Origin: Verrucomicrobia bacterium UBA1200
GTDB taxonomy: Bacteria; Verrucomicrobiota; Kiritimatiellia; RFP12; UBA1067
Direction of reading: 5' to 3'
NCBI GenBank assembly: GCA_002309765.1
Contig: DBXY01000063.1
Location: forward strand, 1,077-15,980
DNA: 14,904 bases
Position numbers and translations under genes: made by a program. The notes beneath the pieces were generated by a model, which saw only the letters and a list, made by a program, of their open reading frames with translations, made no database searches and was not told where the DNA came from. Positions 1 through 7,195 of the stretch are shown here, piece by piece (the stretch's first letter is position 1; each line of letters begins with the position of its first letter).

Positions 1-2
1 AG

Positions 3-1247
3 CAGGGCAACTGGATGGCGTTCAAGAAGATCTCGAAGGTGCAAGGCTGGGAGGATTTCGGATTCGCGATCAAGGAGGGGAGCGACGAGACGGCGTGGGA
101 TGACGCGCACGGGATCACCACCTACCGCTACACCGAGCCGTCGACCTGGTGGATGCCCGTCCAGGGGAAGGAGGGCCGCGCGGAGCCGACGATGGGGGAG
201 TGCGTGGCCGAGGCGGAACGTCTCGCGGCGGCGGGGGACCGGTACGCGCGGGCGTGGAAGGCGTGCGCGATGCGGGACGGGAATGGTCGGCCGTACGGGC
301 GCGTCATGGACACGCCGTGGTGCAAGGGAATCGTCTGGAACATGAACGGCGCGCCCGGCCAGGGACCGGAGGGGGAGTTCGCAGCGAAGCTGGGCGATGA
401 CCATTTCGCGAAAGACTATCGCGGCACCTTCCCCGAGGGGCTGGACGGCGAGTATGTCGATTCCGCCGAATTGTACGTGACGGCGCCGCTGGATTTCAAC
501 CGCGCGAACTTCGCGGGGATGGACACGCCGCTTGCGTTCTCGTCGCAGGATTTCCGGCCGGGCGTCTTCAGGGGGATGGTCGGTTTCGAATATGTGCGCG
601 GGGCGTGGCGCAAGGTGCGTCCGCTCGGCCGCCGCATGATGGCGAACAGCACACCGCACCGGTGGTGGTGGCTCGCGCCGTATCTGGATGTGATGGGCAC
701 GGAGACGAACTGGGGGTACGAGGGGAAGTGGCGGCCGATGTCGGACGGGATGCTCATGTACGCGCGGGCGCTTTGCGGCGCGAAGCCGTTCTGCTTCCTG
801 ATGAACTCGAACTTCGACACCTTCACGCATGAGATGGCGGACAAGTACATGCAACGCGCCCTCGCCTACGGCATGTATCCAAGTTTCTTCTCGGCCGACG
901 CCTCCACCAAGCACTACTTCGAGAACCCCGCGCTCTACAACCGGGACCGTCCGCTCTTCAAGAAGTACATGCCGCTCTGCATCCGCGTGGGCGAGGCCGG
1001 CTGGCGGCCGGTGAACCGCCTGCTCGCCTCGGACAGCCCCGATGTGATCACGGAGCAGTTCGGCGACCGGTACGCGACGGTCTACAACCTCTCTGCGAAG
1101 CCCCTCCGCGCCACGCTCACCTCCCTGGCGGGCGCCGCCTCGGCCGAGGAACTGGTCACGGGAGGCACATGGCGCTTCGAGAACGGCCGCCATACCGCCG
1201 AGATCCCCGGCGAGACCGTCTTCGTCCTCTCCTTCCCGCGCAAATAG
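3..1247 (+). CDS. Glycosidase-like protein, 5'-truncated by the window edge
   Basis: The reading frame is open from base 3 to the TAG at 1245-1247, so the visible 414 codons are the C-terminal part of a longer protein. The ATG at 15 is in frame but is preceded by coding-like codons (Q-G-N-W) and is probably internal. The visible part is rich in aromatic residues. It contains YVDSAELYVTAPLDFNRAN, a MMANSTPHRWWWLAPYLDVMG segment read in two halves around TPHRWWW, and ALAYGMYPSFFSADAST, ending in a beta-rich tail (ELVTGGTWRFENG) typical of the small domain after a TIM barrel. This resembles large uncharacterised glycosidase-like proteins of PVC bacteria; no family number can be given. Conserved acids such as the D and E in DGEYVDSAE could be catalytic, but that is inference. 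It is the only plus-strand gene here and is very GC-rich. Confidence 0.75.
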   Translation, partial: QGNWMAFKKISKVQGWEDFGFAIKEGSDETAWDDAHGITTYRYTEPSTWWMPVQGKEGRAEPTMGECVAEAERLAAAGDRYARAWKACAMRDGNGRPYGRVMDTPWCKGIVWNMNGAPGQGPEGEFAAKLGDDHFAKDYRGTFPEGLDGEYVDSAELYVTAPLDFNRANFAGMDTPLAFSSQDFRPGVFRGMVGFEYVRGAWRKVRPLGRRMMANSTPHRWWWLAPYLDVMGTETNWGYEGKWRPMSDGMLMYARALCGAKPFCFLMNSNFDTFTHEMADKYMQRALAYGMYPSFFSADASTKHYFENPALYNRDRPLFKKYMPLCIRVGEAGWRPVNRLLASDSPDVITEQFGDRYATVYNLSAKPLRATLTSLAGAASAEELVTGGTWRFENGRHTAEIPGETVFVLSFPRK

Positions 1248-1305
1248 GTTAGCGTTGAGAAGCGGATGAGGAACCTTCAAACCGTTTTGGACAGGAATGA
1301 AGAAT
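1248..1305. other. Short intergenic spacer after the glycosidase-like gene
   Basis: No gene, convincing hairpin or U-tract terminator is visible in these 58 bases. The G-rich heptamer tract starts directly afterwards. Confidence 0.5.
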
Positions 1306-1371
1306 GGGATAAGGGATTAGGAGTTAGGGGTTAGGGATTAGGGATTAGGGGTTAGGGATTAGGGGTTAGGG
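1306..1371 (+). repeat. Tandem 7-bp G-rich repeat (GGGATTA/GGGGTTA), telomere-like
   Basis: About nine and a half tandem heptamers alternate between GGGATTA and GGGGTTA, with variants GGGATAA and GGAGTTA near the left end, and end in GGG. Runs of three or four G recur every seven bases on the plus strand, so a G-quadruplex is plausible. The tract lies 58 bp after the stop of the plus-strand gene. It is non-coding. Whether it terminates transcription or is only a minisatellite cannot be told from sequence. Confidence 0.85.
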
Positions 1372-1438
1372 AAGTTACGAGTGACGAGTTTTGTAATGAA
1401 AAATGAAGAATGAAGGATGAAGAGATAAGAGTGAAAAA
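1372..1438 (+). repeat. Low-complexity AATGAA/GAGTGACGAG repeat, left copy
   Basis: This stretch holds GAGTGACGAG, then AATGAAAAATGAAGAATGAA, then GGATGAAGAGATAAGAGTGA. The AATGAA...GAGATAAG core recurs in inverted orientation at about 2490-2516, on the far side of the secreted-protein gene. The repeat abuts the TAA stop of that minus-strand gene with essentially no gap, so the gene's 3' end runs straight into it. Confidence 0.8.
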
Positions 1439-2341
1439 TTATTGTAATTTTTCCAGCAGTTTCTTCAAGGTGAAATCCACCCAGATGATTCCGCAGTTCT
1501 GGTTCTCTTGCACCCCGGCCGCGAAACTGTCCCCCAACGCTTTTACCGGCAAGTCGAATTTATCCCAAATCTTGGTGTCCGCCTTGTAACCGATCTGGTA
1601 AACAACGGTGTTCGGCGCAAAATAATCCGCCCAGCTCTTGAACTCGTTTTTCATTGACGCAAAAGAATGGTGCTGCTGGCTGTCGTCCACAAAGATCATG
1701 TCGGAGCGGTATGTTTTCGGGAGCCATTTTTTGTTCCAATGCTTCACAAAACAATTGAAACGCGGATCGACCTTTTTTACGGCCTTATCAATAGCTTCGG
1801 CGACTTCATCGGAGAGCGGCGTCCCGTACCCGTTGGTGTTCCCGGTCTTGTACCACTCGACGTCAACCCCGAAACCTTTTACGCTTGGATGTTGTTTGTA
1901 CCGCGCCATCGTCCGGGTGGCCAACGCCACGATATCCGCATCGCCGGGTTCCACCTGAAGCCACACTTGGCAACCTTTTTCGTCGCAAAGGGCAAGGAAT
2001 TCCTCGTTTTTATCGACGGACGAACCGGAGGCTTTTTCCAGCGGCGCTCCCAGCGGGAAGTTCAGATAACAGTGGCCGTTGTTCCCAATGCAGCCGACGA
2101 TCCAAATGAACGACGGCACGCTCCCCGGAAACTGATCCCGGATCTTTTCCGCATAACTTATCCACTCCCCGCCCGAAGGGAACGGGCGGATGCCGTAGCT
2201 TGAACAGCGGCACCCGGCGATTGCGACCGGGGCCTTTTTCGCCGGGCGTTCCGGTTTGGGAGCACTTGGCAAGTTTTCCGATGACGCGACCAAAGCCGTA
2301 AGCGCCACAACCGCCGCCGAAAATATCAAGCGTTTTTTCAT
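1439..2341 (-). CDS. Secreted TIM-barrel-like glycosidase-like protein (hypothetical)
   Basis: A 300-residue protein. It starts with a signal peptide: MKKR, then a hydrophobic stretch (LIFSAAVVALTALVAS, about residues 5-20), followed by a Pro/Lys-rich linker to about residue 40. The start is supported by a strong ribosome site, GGAGGAG, 3 bases before the ATG. The mature part alternates strand-like and helix-like segments as in a small TIM barrel: FIWIVG (78-83), QVWLQVEPGDADIVALA (125-141), GFGVDVEWYKTG (156-167) and DMIFVDDSQQHH. The D-V-E in the third segment sits where many glycosidases carry catalytic acids at the end of beta-4 (D160, E162). The family is not recognised with confidence; an extracellular carbohydrate-active role is inference. 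Inverted low-complexity repeats lie on both sides, so it may be a separately acquired unit. Confidence 0.7.
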   Translation of the reverse strand: MKKRLIFSAAVVALTALVASSENLPSAPKPERPAKKAPVAIAGCRCSSYGIRPFPSGGEWISYAEKIRDQFPGSVPSFIWIVGCIGNNGHCYLNFPLGAPLEKASGSSVDKNEEFLALCDEKGCQVWLQVEPGDADIVALATRTMARYKQHPSVKGFGVDVEWYKTGNTNGYGTPLSDEVAEAIDKAVKKVDPRFNCFVKHWNKKWLPKTYRSDMIFVDDSQQHHSFASMKNEFKSWADYFAPNTVVYQIGYKADTKIWDKFDLPVKALGDSFAAGVQENQNCGIIWVDFTLKKLLEKLQ

Positions 2342-2381
2342 TTACTCCTCCGTAGAAATCCCGCCAGGAACCGTTCAGCCA

Positions 2382-2460
2382 CAAGACTTCGGACTTCAGA
2401 CATCAGACTTCCGGGACGGCTCGCCCACTTGTCCGCCAAAGCTTTAGCGGCGGCGGAACC
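2382..2460. repeat. GACTTC-type repeats and a palindromic intergenic repeat
   Basis: The short unit GACTTC recurs three times between 2385 and 2410 (AGACTTC, GGACTTC, AGACTTCC). It is followed by an imperfect palindrome at about 2431-2457 centred on AAGCTT, with arms CCGCC/TAGCGG. The pattern TCCGCCAAAGCTTTAGCGG resembles dispersed palindromic elements seen between genes in several PVC and candidate-phylum genomes (from memory). The stretch lies between the secreted-hydrolase gene and the start of the 300-residue secreted protein and encodes nothing visible. Confidence 0.6.
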
Positions 2461-2520
2461 ATTCACTCGTCACTCGTCACTCTTACCCCTTATCTCTTCA
2501 TTCTTCATTTTTCATTCTTT
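2461..2520 (-). repeat. Low-complexity repeat, right inverted copy
   Basis: Read on the minus strand this gives AATGAAAAATGAAGAATGAA, then GAGATAAGGGG, then GAGTGACGAGTGACGAGTGA, the same modules as 1372-1438 but inverted and with the GAGTGACGAG block on the other side. The TGA stop of the cysteine-hydrolase gene (2512-2514) is part of the repeat (GAATGAAAAATG), so the repeat supplies that gene's stop codon. Confidence 0.75.
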
Positions 2521-3591
2521 TCCCGGCAAATCCGCCGCTTTTTTCTTCCGGACCGGTTTCCCGTTGCGCATAACTGGCGGCTCTTTGAGATAGTGGTAAC
2601 CGCAAATGAATCTTTCCGGCGCGGGCTTTCCGCCGTCGCACCACTTGCCCTTTACCACCGTGTATGTGGTGGCGGTGCGACGGATGGAGGAGTTGCAGTT
2701 GCCGTCGATCATGCTCAACTTTTCGCCGTCGCGGTACAAGACCGCCATAAAATGGCCCTTCAGCGCCAGCACGTCTCCGGCGCGGATTTCGCTGGCGTCG
2801 GTGTAGCGCTCGCCCCGATCGAAATTCCCGGCGCCAAACAGATATTTGGCAAAATCCGTGACAAAAGCGGCGCAACCGCCGTTGCCGCTTCTGACCAGCA
2901 ACGGGTGGGTGCTGTTGTCCCAATGCCGGCCGGGCTGGTACGGTTCCTCGGCCAGCAGACTATCCACCCGGTCGGGATAGGTGGACTCGTCGTCCAGCGG
3001 GCCTTGGTCGCGGGCGTACGCGAGCCGTCCCGCCAGCCGGTAGCCGAACACTTCTCTGCCGCCGCCGTCGGCCAGGGCCAAAACAAACTCTTCGCGGCCG
3101 ACCTTGCGCTTGCCGAAACTCGCGTAGGGTTCGCCCTTATCCACGCAGCCGATCAGCGTGGGGCGACGCTCGCCGTACGGGGAGTAAAGGAACAGATTCC
3201 CGGTCGAAGTGGCGTCGGACGGAACGTCTTTGCCGATATTCAGCACATCCTCCGCCATGAACCAACCGTTGGTGAACTGGCTTTTGTTTTTAGGCAAGGG
3301 GTAAACCAGTTCGACGCACTTTTCGTCGTCGGAAAACTGAAGCAGCACCAGCTGGTCAACCTTCAGATCCACGGTGACGCGGCGGTCGCGCATCCGCTGT
3401 TTCTCGGACGCCACCGGATTGGCTTTCAATATTCTGCCGTTGGGGAAGCCGTAAAACGCCACCGGAACGCTGGACTTGAGCCGTTCCACCGCATCGTGGG
3501 AAATAACACCCGACGCGGTTGTGGCATACAACCCGGCCAACATCCCGCAAAACAGCGGGAAAACTTTCCATGAAGCCCTAAATTTCACCAT
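2512..3591 (-). CDS. Secreted CHAP/NlpC-P60-like cysteine hydrolase
   Basis: About 359 residues. I chose the ATG at 3591, because AAAGAGGTG sits just upstream; a GTG six bases earlier is the alternative. The N-terminus is a signal peptide (hydrophobic VFPLFCGMLAGLYATTASG, residues 10-28). The middle (about 45-150) is beta-rich and may be an SH3-like domain. The C-terminal part has the layout of a papain-fold amidase or peptidase: Cys240 in NGGCAAFVTDFA, then AGDVLALKGHFMAVL with His280, then MIDGNCN with a polar third residue (D296 or N298). This suggests peptidoglycan cleavage in the envelope, but the family is inferred from motif order, not clear similarity. The gene follows dnaB by 21 bp and is probably co-transcribed with it. 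Its stop codon lies inside a low-complexity repeat. Confidence 0.65.
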   Translation of the reverse strand: MVKFRASWKVFPLFCGMLAGLYATTASGVISHDAVERLKSSVPVAFYGFPNGRILKANPVASEKQRMRDRRVTVDLKVDQLVLLQFSDDEKCVELVYPLPKNKSQFTNGWFMAEDVLNIGKDVPSDATSTGNLFLYSPYGERRPTLIGCVDKGEPYASFGKRKVGREEFVLALADGGGREVFGYRLAGRLAYARDQGPLDDESTYPDRVDSLLAEEPYQPGRHWDNSTHPLLVRSGNGGCAAFVTDFAKYLFGAGNFDRGERYTDASEIRAGDVLALKGHFMAVLYRDGEKLSMIDGNCNSSIRRTATTYTVVKGKWCDGGKPAPERFICGYHYLKEPPVMRNGKPVRKKKAADLPGKE

Positions 3592-3612
3592 ACGCACCTC
3601 TTTTCTGGTTTA

Positions 3613-5061
3613 TTAACTTCCGGGGTCGGCGGTTGGCTCCATATTCCCCGGATCACTGCCCGGATCGGCGCGGTCGCCAAAACGGGTTAGCGAATCGTCG
3701 AAATCCAGGCGCACCTCACCGGTGGGCCCGTTACGATGCTTCGCCACATCTACAATCGCCAGCCGCAAATCCTCGAACTCCGGATCGCCGGAAGACTTGC
3801 ACGGCCGCCGCAGCAGCAGCGCGACGTCCGCGTCCTGCTCAATGGCGCCGGAATCACGGAGGTCGGACAGCTTCGGCTTGTTGTCGCCGCCGCGCCGTTG
3901 TTCCGGGGCGCGGCTAAGCTGGCTTAAAACAATCACCGGCAGATTCAATTCCTTGGCCATCGCTTTGATCTGGCCGGAGATTTGCGAGGTCTCGATCTGC
4001 CGTCCCTGTTTGGCGAACTCCCGGCAGTTGCAGAGCTGGAGGTAATCGATCACGATCAGCTCGATCTTGCGCTGACGCTTCATTCGGCGGGCGCGTGCCC
4101 GCATATCCATTACGTCCAAGCCGCCGGTGTCATCCACAAAGATCGGGGCTTTTTGCAGTATGGTCGCGGCCTTGCTGAGTTTTTGGGTTACCGCCTTGGT
4201 GTTGACAAAAGTGGAGCCGCCGCTGATCTCGAATCCGGAAACCCCGGCTTTGCCGCATAGCATGCGCATCGCCAGCGCCTCGGTTGACATTTCCAGCGAA
4301 AACACCCCCACCCCGTGCGGGCGGTTGTGCTCGCCCTTCATCGGGCGGCCGTAAATATCCTGCCCCAACGCCACACACTCGGCGATGTTCATCGCCAGCG
4401 AGGTTTTTCCCATCGAGGGGCGGGCCGCGAGCACGATCATTTCGCCGTTGCGCAGCCCCTTTAACTTCCGGTCGAGGTTGGCCAGCCCGGTCGGCATGCC
4501 TGCCACCTCGCCGCTGAAGATGCGGTCGATGTGCTCCATCGTGTTGGTCAAAGCCTGCGGCCACGTCACGCGGGTACCGTCGTTCTGACCGGAAATCCCC
4601 ATGAAATGCTGCTCGACCTCGCCGACTATTATATTCGCGCTCACCGCGTCTTCAAAACAGCGGCGTTCCGCGTCGTGCGCGCATTCGATCACCCGGCGCA
4701 GCATGTGTTTGTCGCGCAGGATATTGATATAGTATTCAGCGTGGGCCGCGGTCGGGGTGCGGTCGATCAAGTTCTGCAATGCCGCCGTTCCGCCCACCTG
4801 ATCCAGACGGTTAAGCGCCCGCAAACGCTCGTTTAGCGTAAGCACGTCTATCGCCAGCCCGCCGTTGGCCATTTCCAGCAACGTGGAATAAATCAACTGG
4901 TTCGCGGGCGAAAAGAACGATTCCTCGGTGATGCCGTTTCGCACGCACAGATCCATCACCCGCGTGTCGCCGGTGGAAGCGTCGAGCAAAATCGAACCCA
5001 GCACACCAAGTTCGGCGTCCTCGCTGTGCGGCGGAACCCGCATTTTGGATTTTGCAGCCAT
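3613..5061 (-). CDS. dnaB: Replicative DNA helicase DnaB
   Basis: A 482-residue hexameric helicase that unwinds DNA ahead of the replisome and recruits primase. The N-terminal DnaB domain spans about residues 10-115 (SEDAELGVLGSILLD at its start). The RecA-like domain has Walker A ARPSMGKT (213-220), VFSLEMSTEAL (253-263), Walker B LIVIDYLQL (335-343), LSQLSRAPEQRR (379-390), LRDSGAIEQDADV (401-413) and the arginine-finger region KHRNGPTG (441-448). The segment between Walker A and VFSLEM is about 15 residues longer than in E. coli (GQDIYGRPMKGEHNRPHG). The tail carries three DPGS/DPGN units and looks disordered. The start has GAGG eight bases before the ATG. It begins 13 bp after the dipeptidase stop, implying one transcript. 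Confidence 0.97.
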   Translation of the reverse strand: MAAKSKMRVPPHSEDAELGVLGSILLDASTGDTRVMDLCVRNGITEESFFSPANQLIYSTLLEMANGGLAIDVLTLNERLRALNRLDQVGGTAALQNLIDRTPTAAHAEYYINILRDKHMLRRVIECAHDAERRCFEDAVSANIIVGEVEQHFMGISGQNDGTRVTWPQALTNTMEHIDRIFSGEVAGMPTGLANLDRKLKGLRNGEMIVLAARPSMGKTSLAMNIAECVALGQDIYGRPMKGEHNRPHGVGVFSLEMSTEALAMRMLCGKAGVSGFEISGGSTFVNTKAVTQKLSKAATILQKAPIFVDDTGGLDVMDMRARARRMKRQRKIELIVIDYLQLCNCREFAKQGRQIETSQISGQIKAMAKELNLPVIVLSQLSRAPEQRRGGDNKPKLSDLRDSGAIEQDADVALLLRRPCKSSGDPEFEDLRLAIVDVAKHRNGPTGEVRLDFDDSLTRFGDRADPGSDPGNMEPTADPGS

Positions 5062-5074
5062 TGCAGTGCCTCGC

Positions 5075-6463
5075 CTAAACCAAAGCCTTAAGAATCAGCG
5101 TCGCCCACATCATCGAATCCAGGAACTGGTCCAAACCGAACGATTCGTTGGGGCTGTGGATGTTGTCGCACTCGCGCCCGAAACCGACCAACAGCGGTGC
5201 CGCGCCAGACACTTGTTTCAGTCTGGAGACGATAGGGATGGAGGCCCCTTCCCAGACAAACACCGGCCCGCGCTGGTCAAGCTTCGCCAACGCATCGGCG
5301 GCCAGACGGAAAACCGGGGAATGGATCGGCAGCCGGAAGCCCGGCAAGCCCTCGAACACCTCCAGAATCTCCAGTTTCATCCCCTTCGGGCAGTGGGACT
5401 CCAGATGCGCCTTGATGGCGTTAAACACGTGCGCCGGCGACTGGTCCGGCACGAGGCGCACGCTAAGCTTGGCAAAAGCGGACGAGGGAATGACGGTTTT
5501 AGAACCCGGTCCGCCATACCCGCCGTGGATGCCGTTAACCTCAAGCGTTGGCTCAAAACTGCCCCGCATCACCATCGGCAGACCCTCGGTGCCGCCAACC
5601 GGCGGGCATCCGACCTCTTTTTCGTACTGTTCGGGATCGAAGGTACTCTCCGTGGCGTAACGCACCTCCTCCTCCGTGGGCGGGGCAATACCGTCGCGGA
5701 ATCCCTCTACCGCCACCGAACCGTCGGGGTTGAACATCGAGGCGAGCAGCCGGGCAATGCCCAACGCGGGATTCGGGGCCAAACCGCCGTGCATCCCCGA
5801 ATGCACGTCCTTGCTCGGGCCGGTGAGCTTCACCATAAAATGCTGCACCCCGCGCATTCCGGCGATGATCGCCGGACGGAAATCCGGCGCCGAATGCGTG
5901 TCCGCCACCAGCAGCACGTCCGCCGCGATGCGGGGAGCCAACTCCGGCAACAACGCCGCGATGGCACCGCTGCCGCTCTCCTCCTGGCCTTCCAGCAGGA
6001 TCTTAATCGTGGGCAGGTCTTCGCCCGCCTCGACCAAGGCGCGAAGACCGTAAAGGAAACTGAAAAACTGCCCCTTGTCATCCTGCGCCCCGCGGGCGTA
6101 AACCCGGTTGTCGATCAGCGTCGGCTCGAAAGGCGGGGTTTTCCATTCGTCAACCGGATCTTCGGGCTGGACATCGTAATGGCCGTAGAACAGCACCGTG
6201 GAGGAACCGGGGCGCCCGGGGCGCTCGGCGAAAAGCACCGGCACCGGCAAACCGGTGGCCGGGGTCAGCAACTCGCAGGAAAAGCCCATCGGCTTGAGAA
6301 ACTGCTTAAGCCACGCCGCCGCCTTGGCGCAATCGCCCAGATGCTTAGAGTCGGCCCCCACCGTCGGGAATCGGATCAAGGTAAAATAATCCGCCAAAAT
6401 GCGTTCGCGGTTGCGCTCAAAATAAACTCCGGCGAACCCGGTGTCAATCTCGGAAGAAACCAT
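5075..6463 (-). CDS. M20 family metallodipeptidase
   Basis: A 462-residue zinc peptidase of the M20 family, closest in layout to CNDP-type dipeptidases that release amino acids from short peptides in the cytoplasm. All expected metal and catalytic residues are visible: YGHYDVQP (H95 ligand, D97), ARGAQDDKGQ (D128 bridging), LEGQEESGSG (E161 general base, E162 ligand), VADTHSA (D188) and NIHSPNE near the end (H436). KDVHSGMHGG (H221) belongs to the lid/dimerisation domain, which contributes to the partner's active site in this family. The start is supported by AAAGGA seven bases before the ATG. It is separated from infC by 125 bp containing two hairpins, and from dnaB by 13 bp. Substrate preference cannot be read from sequence. 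Confidence 0.93.
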   Translation of the reverse strand: MVSSEIDTGFAGVYFERNRERILADYFTLIRFPTVGADSKHLGDCAKAAAWLKQFLKPMGFSCELLTPATGLPVPVLFAERPGRPGSSTVLFYGHYDVQPEDPVDEWKTPPFEPTLIDNRVYARGAQDDKGQFFSFLYGLRALVEAGEDLPTIKILLEGQEESGSGAIAALLPELAPRIAADVLLVADTHSAPDFRPAIIAGMRGVQHFMVKLTGPSKDVHSGMHGGLAPNPALGIARLLASMFNPDGSVAVEGFRDGIAPPTEEEVRYATESTFDPEQYEKEVGCPPVGGTEGLPMVMRGSFEPTLEVNGIHGGYGGPGSKTVIPSSAFAKLSVRLVPDQSPAHVFNAIKAHLESHCPKGMKLEILEVFEGLPGFRLPIHSPVFRLAADALAKLDQRGPVFVWEGASIPIVSRLKQVSGAAPLLVGFGRECDNIHSPNESFGLDQFLDSMMWATLILKALV

Positions 6464-6489
6464 TTTTGCGTCCTTTAAACTGATTTTTT

Positions 6490-6524
6490 CGAAAAACGAC
6501 CAACCGCCCGAAACCGGCGGGTTT
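6490..6524 (-). terminator. Possible intrinsic terminator (distal hairpin after infC)
   Basis: On the minus strand, CCGCC and GGCGG can pair around a GGTTTCG loop (6502-6523). This is followed within a few bases by TTTTT (6492-6496). The stem is short and has a bulge, so this is moderate evidence for the end of the thrS-infC transcript, or an attenuator ahead of the dipeptidase gene. Confidence 0.45.
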
Positions 6525-6554
6525 CGATAAACTCAAAGAATAAAGATTAGGTTC

Positions 6555-6580
6555 GCGGCGAACGCTTTAACGCCCGCCGC
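6555..6580 (-). terminator. GC-rich hairpin directly after infC
   Basis: GCGGCG and CGCCGC form a 6-bp stem starting 8 bases after the infC stop. The downstream minus-strand sequence is T-rich (CTAATCTTTATTCTTTG) but has no clean U-run. It may act as a weak terminator or an RNA 3'-end stabiliser. Confidence 0.4.
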
Positions 6581-6588
6581 AAGAATGA

Positions 6589-7146
6589 TTACGCTTCGGA
6601 CTCGTGGTGCTCTTTACGGGCGGCTTTGGCCGATTTTACCGGTTTGGGCGCCAGCATGCACCCAAGCGTCCGCCCTTGCAGTTTCGGTGGCTGCTCAAGC
6701 ACCGCCACATCGGAACAGGCGGCGATGACGTTGTTGACCACCTCGGTGCCAAGCTCCTTATGGGCATTCTCGCGCCCGCGGTACTGAAGGGTGACCTTGA
6801 CCTTGTTGCCGTCCGCGATGAACTCGTGGATCTGGCGGACCTTGTGGTCAAGGTCGTTGCGATCCACCCCGGGATGGAACTTGATCTCCTTGGTCTGGAC
6901 TTCCTTCTGGTTCTTGCGGGCCAGCTTGCGCTTGATACTCTCCTCATAGCGAAACTTGCCGTAATCCATGATCTTGCACACTGGCGGATCCGCATTCGGC
7001 GAGACCTCGACAAGGTCCAGCTCCTGCGCGTCCGCCATCCGCTGGGCTTCACGGGTATCCATGACGCCCAACATCTGTCCGTCCGAGTTGATTACCCGGA
7101 CTTTCGGGACACGGATCTTAAAGTTTACTCGAGTGTACGAGGCGAT
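6589..7146 (-). CDS. infC: Translation initiation factor IF-3, non-canonical start codon
   Basis: IF-3 binds the 30S subunit, prevents early 50S joining and proofreads start codon and initiator tRNA. The N domain begins RVNFKIRVPKVRVINSDG, continues LGVMDTREAQ and DLVEVSPNADPPVCKIMDYGKF, then a lysine-rich linker. The C domain has KEIKFHPGVDRNDLDHKVRQ and VTLQYRGRE. The ATG at 7074 would delete the conserved first part of the N domain. Upstream of it the frame stays open to a stop at 7225-7227 and contains no ATG, GTG or TTG. I place the start at ATC 7146-7144 (185 residues), preceded by AAGTAGGTG with proper spacing; ATT at 7185-7183 is the alternative but has poor spacing. An AUU or AUC start is the known basis of IF-3 autoregulation. 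The gene lies 49 bp after thrS. rpmI and rplT do not follow. Confidence 0.93.
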   Translation of the reverse strand: MASYTRVNFKIRVPKVRVINSDGQMLGVMDTREAQRMADAQELDLVEVSPNADPPVCKIMDYGKFRYEESIKRKLARKNQKEVQTKEIKFHPGVDRNDLDHKVRQIHEFIADGNKVKVTLQYRGRENAHKELGTEVVNNVIAACSDVAVLEQPPKLQGRTLGCMLAPKPVKSAKAARKEHHESEA

Positions 7147-7195
7147 AACACACCTACTTTCTTTTCCTTTGGTTTGGTTAACAATCTTTCCAAGG

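Noticed and set aside
4928..6478. Long plus-strand open frame opposite the dipeptidase and dnaB genes
   Set aside because: It is the antisense shadow of two clearly recognised genes with intact motifs.
6589..7074. infC starting at the ATG at 7074
   Set aside because: It would remove the conserved RVNxKIRVPKVRV segment, which is clearly encoded just upstream in the same frame.
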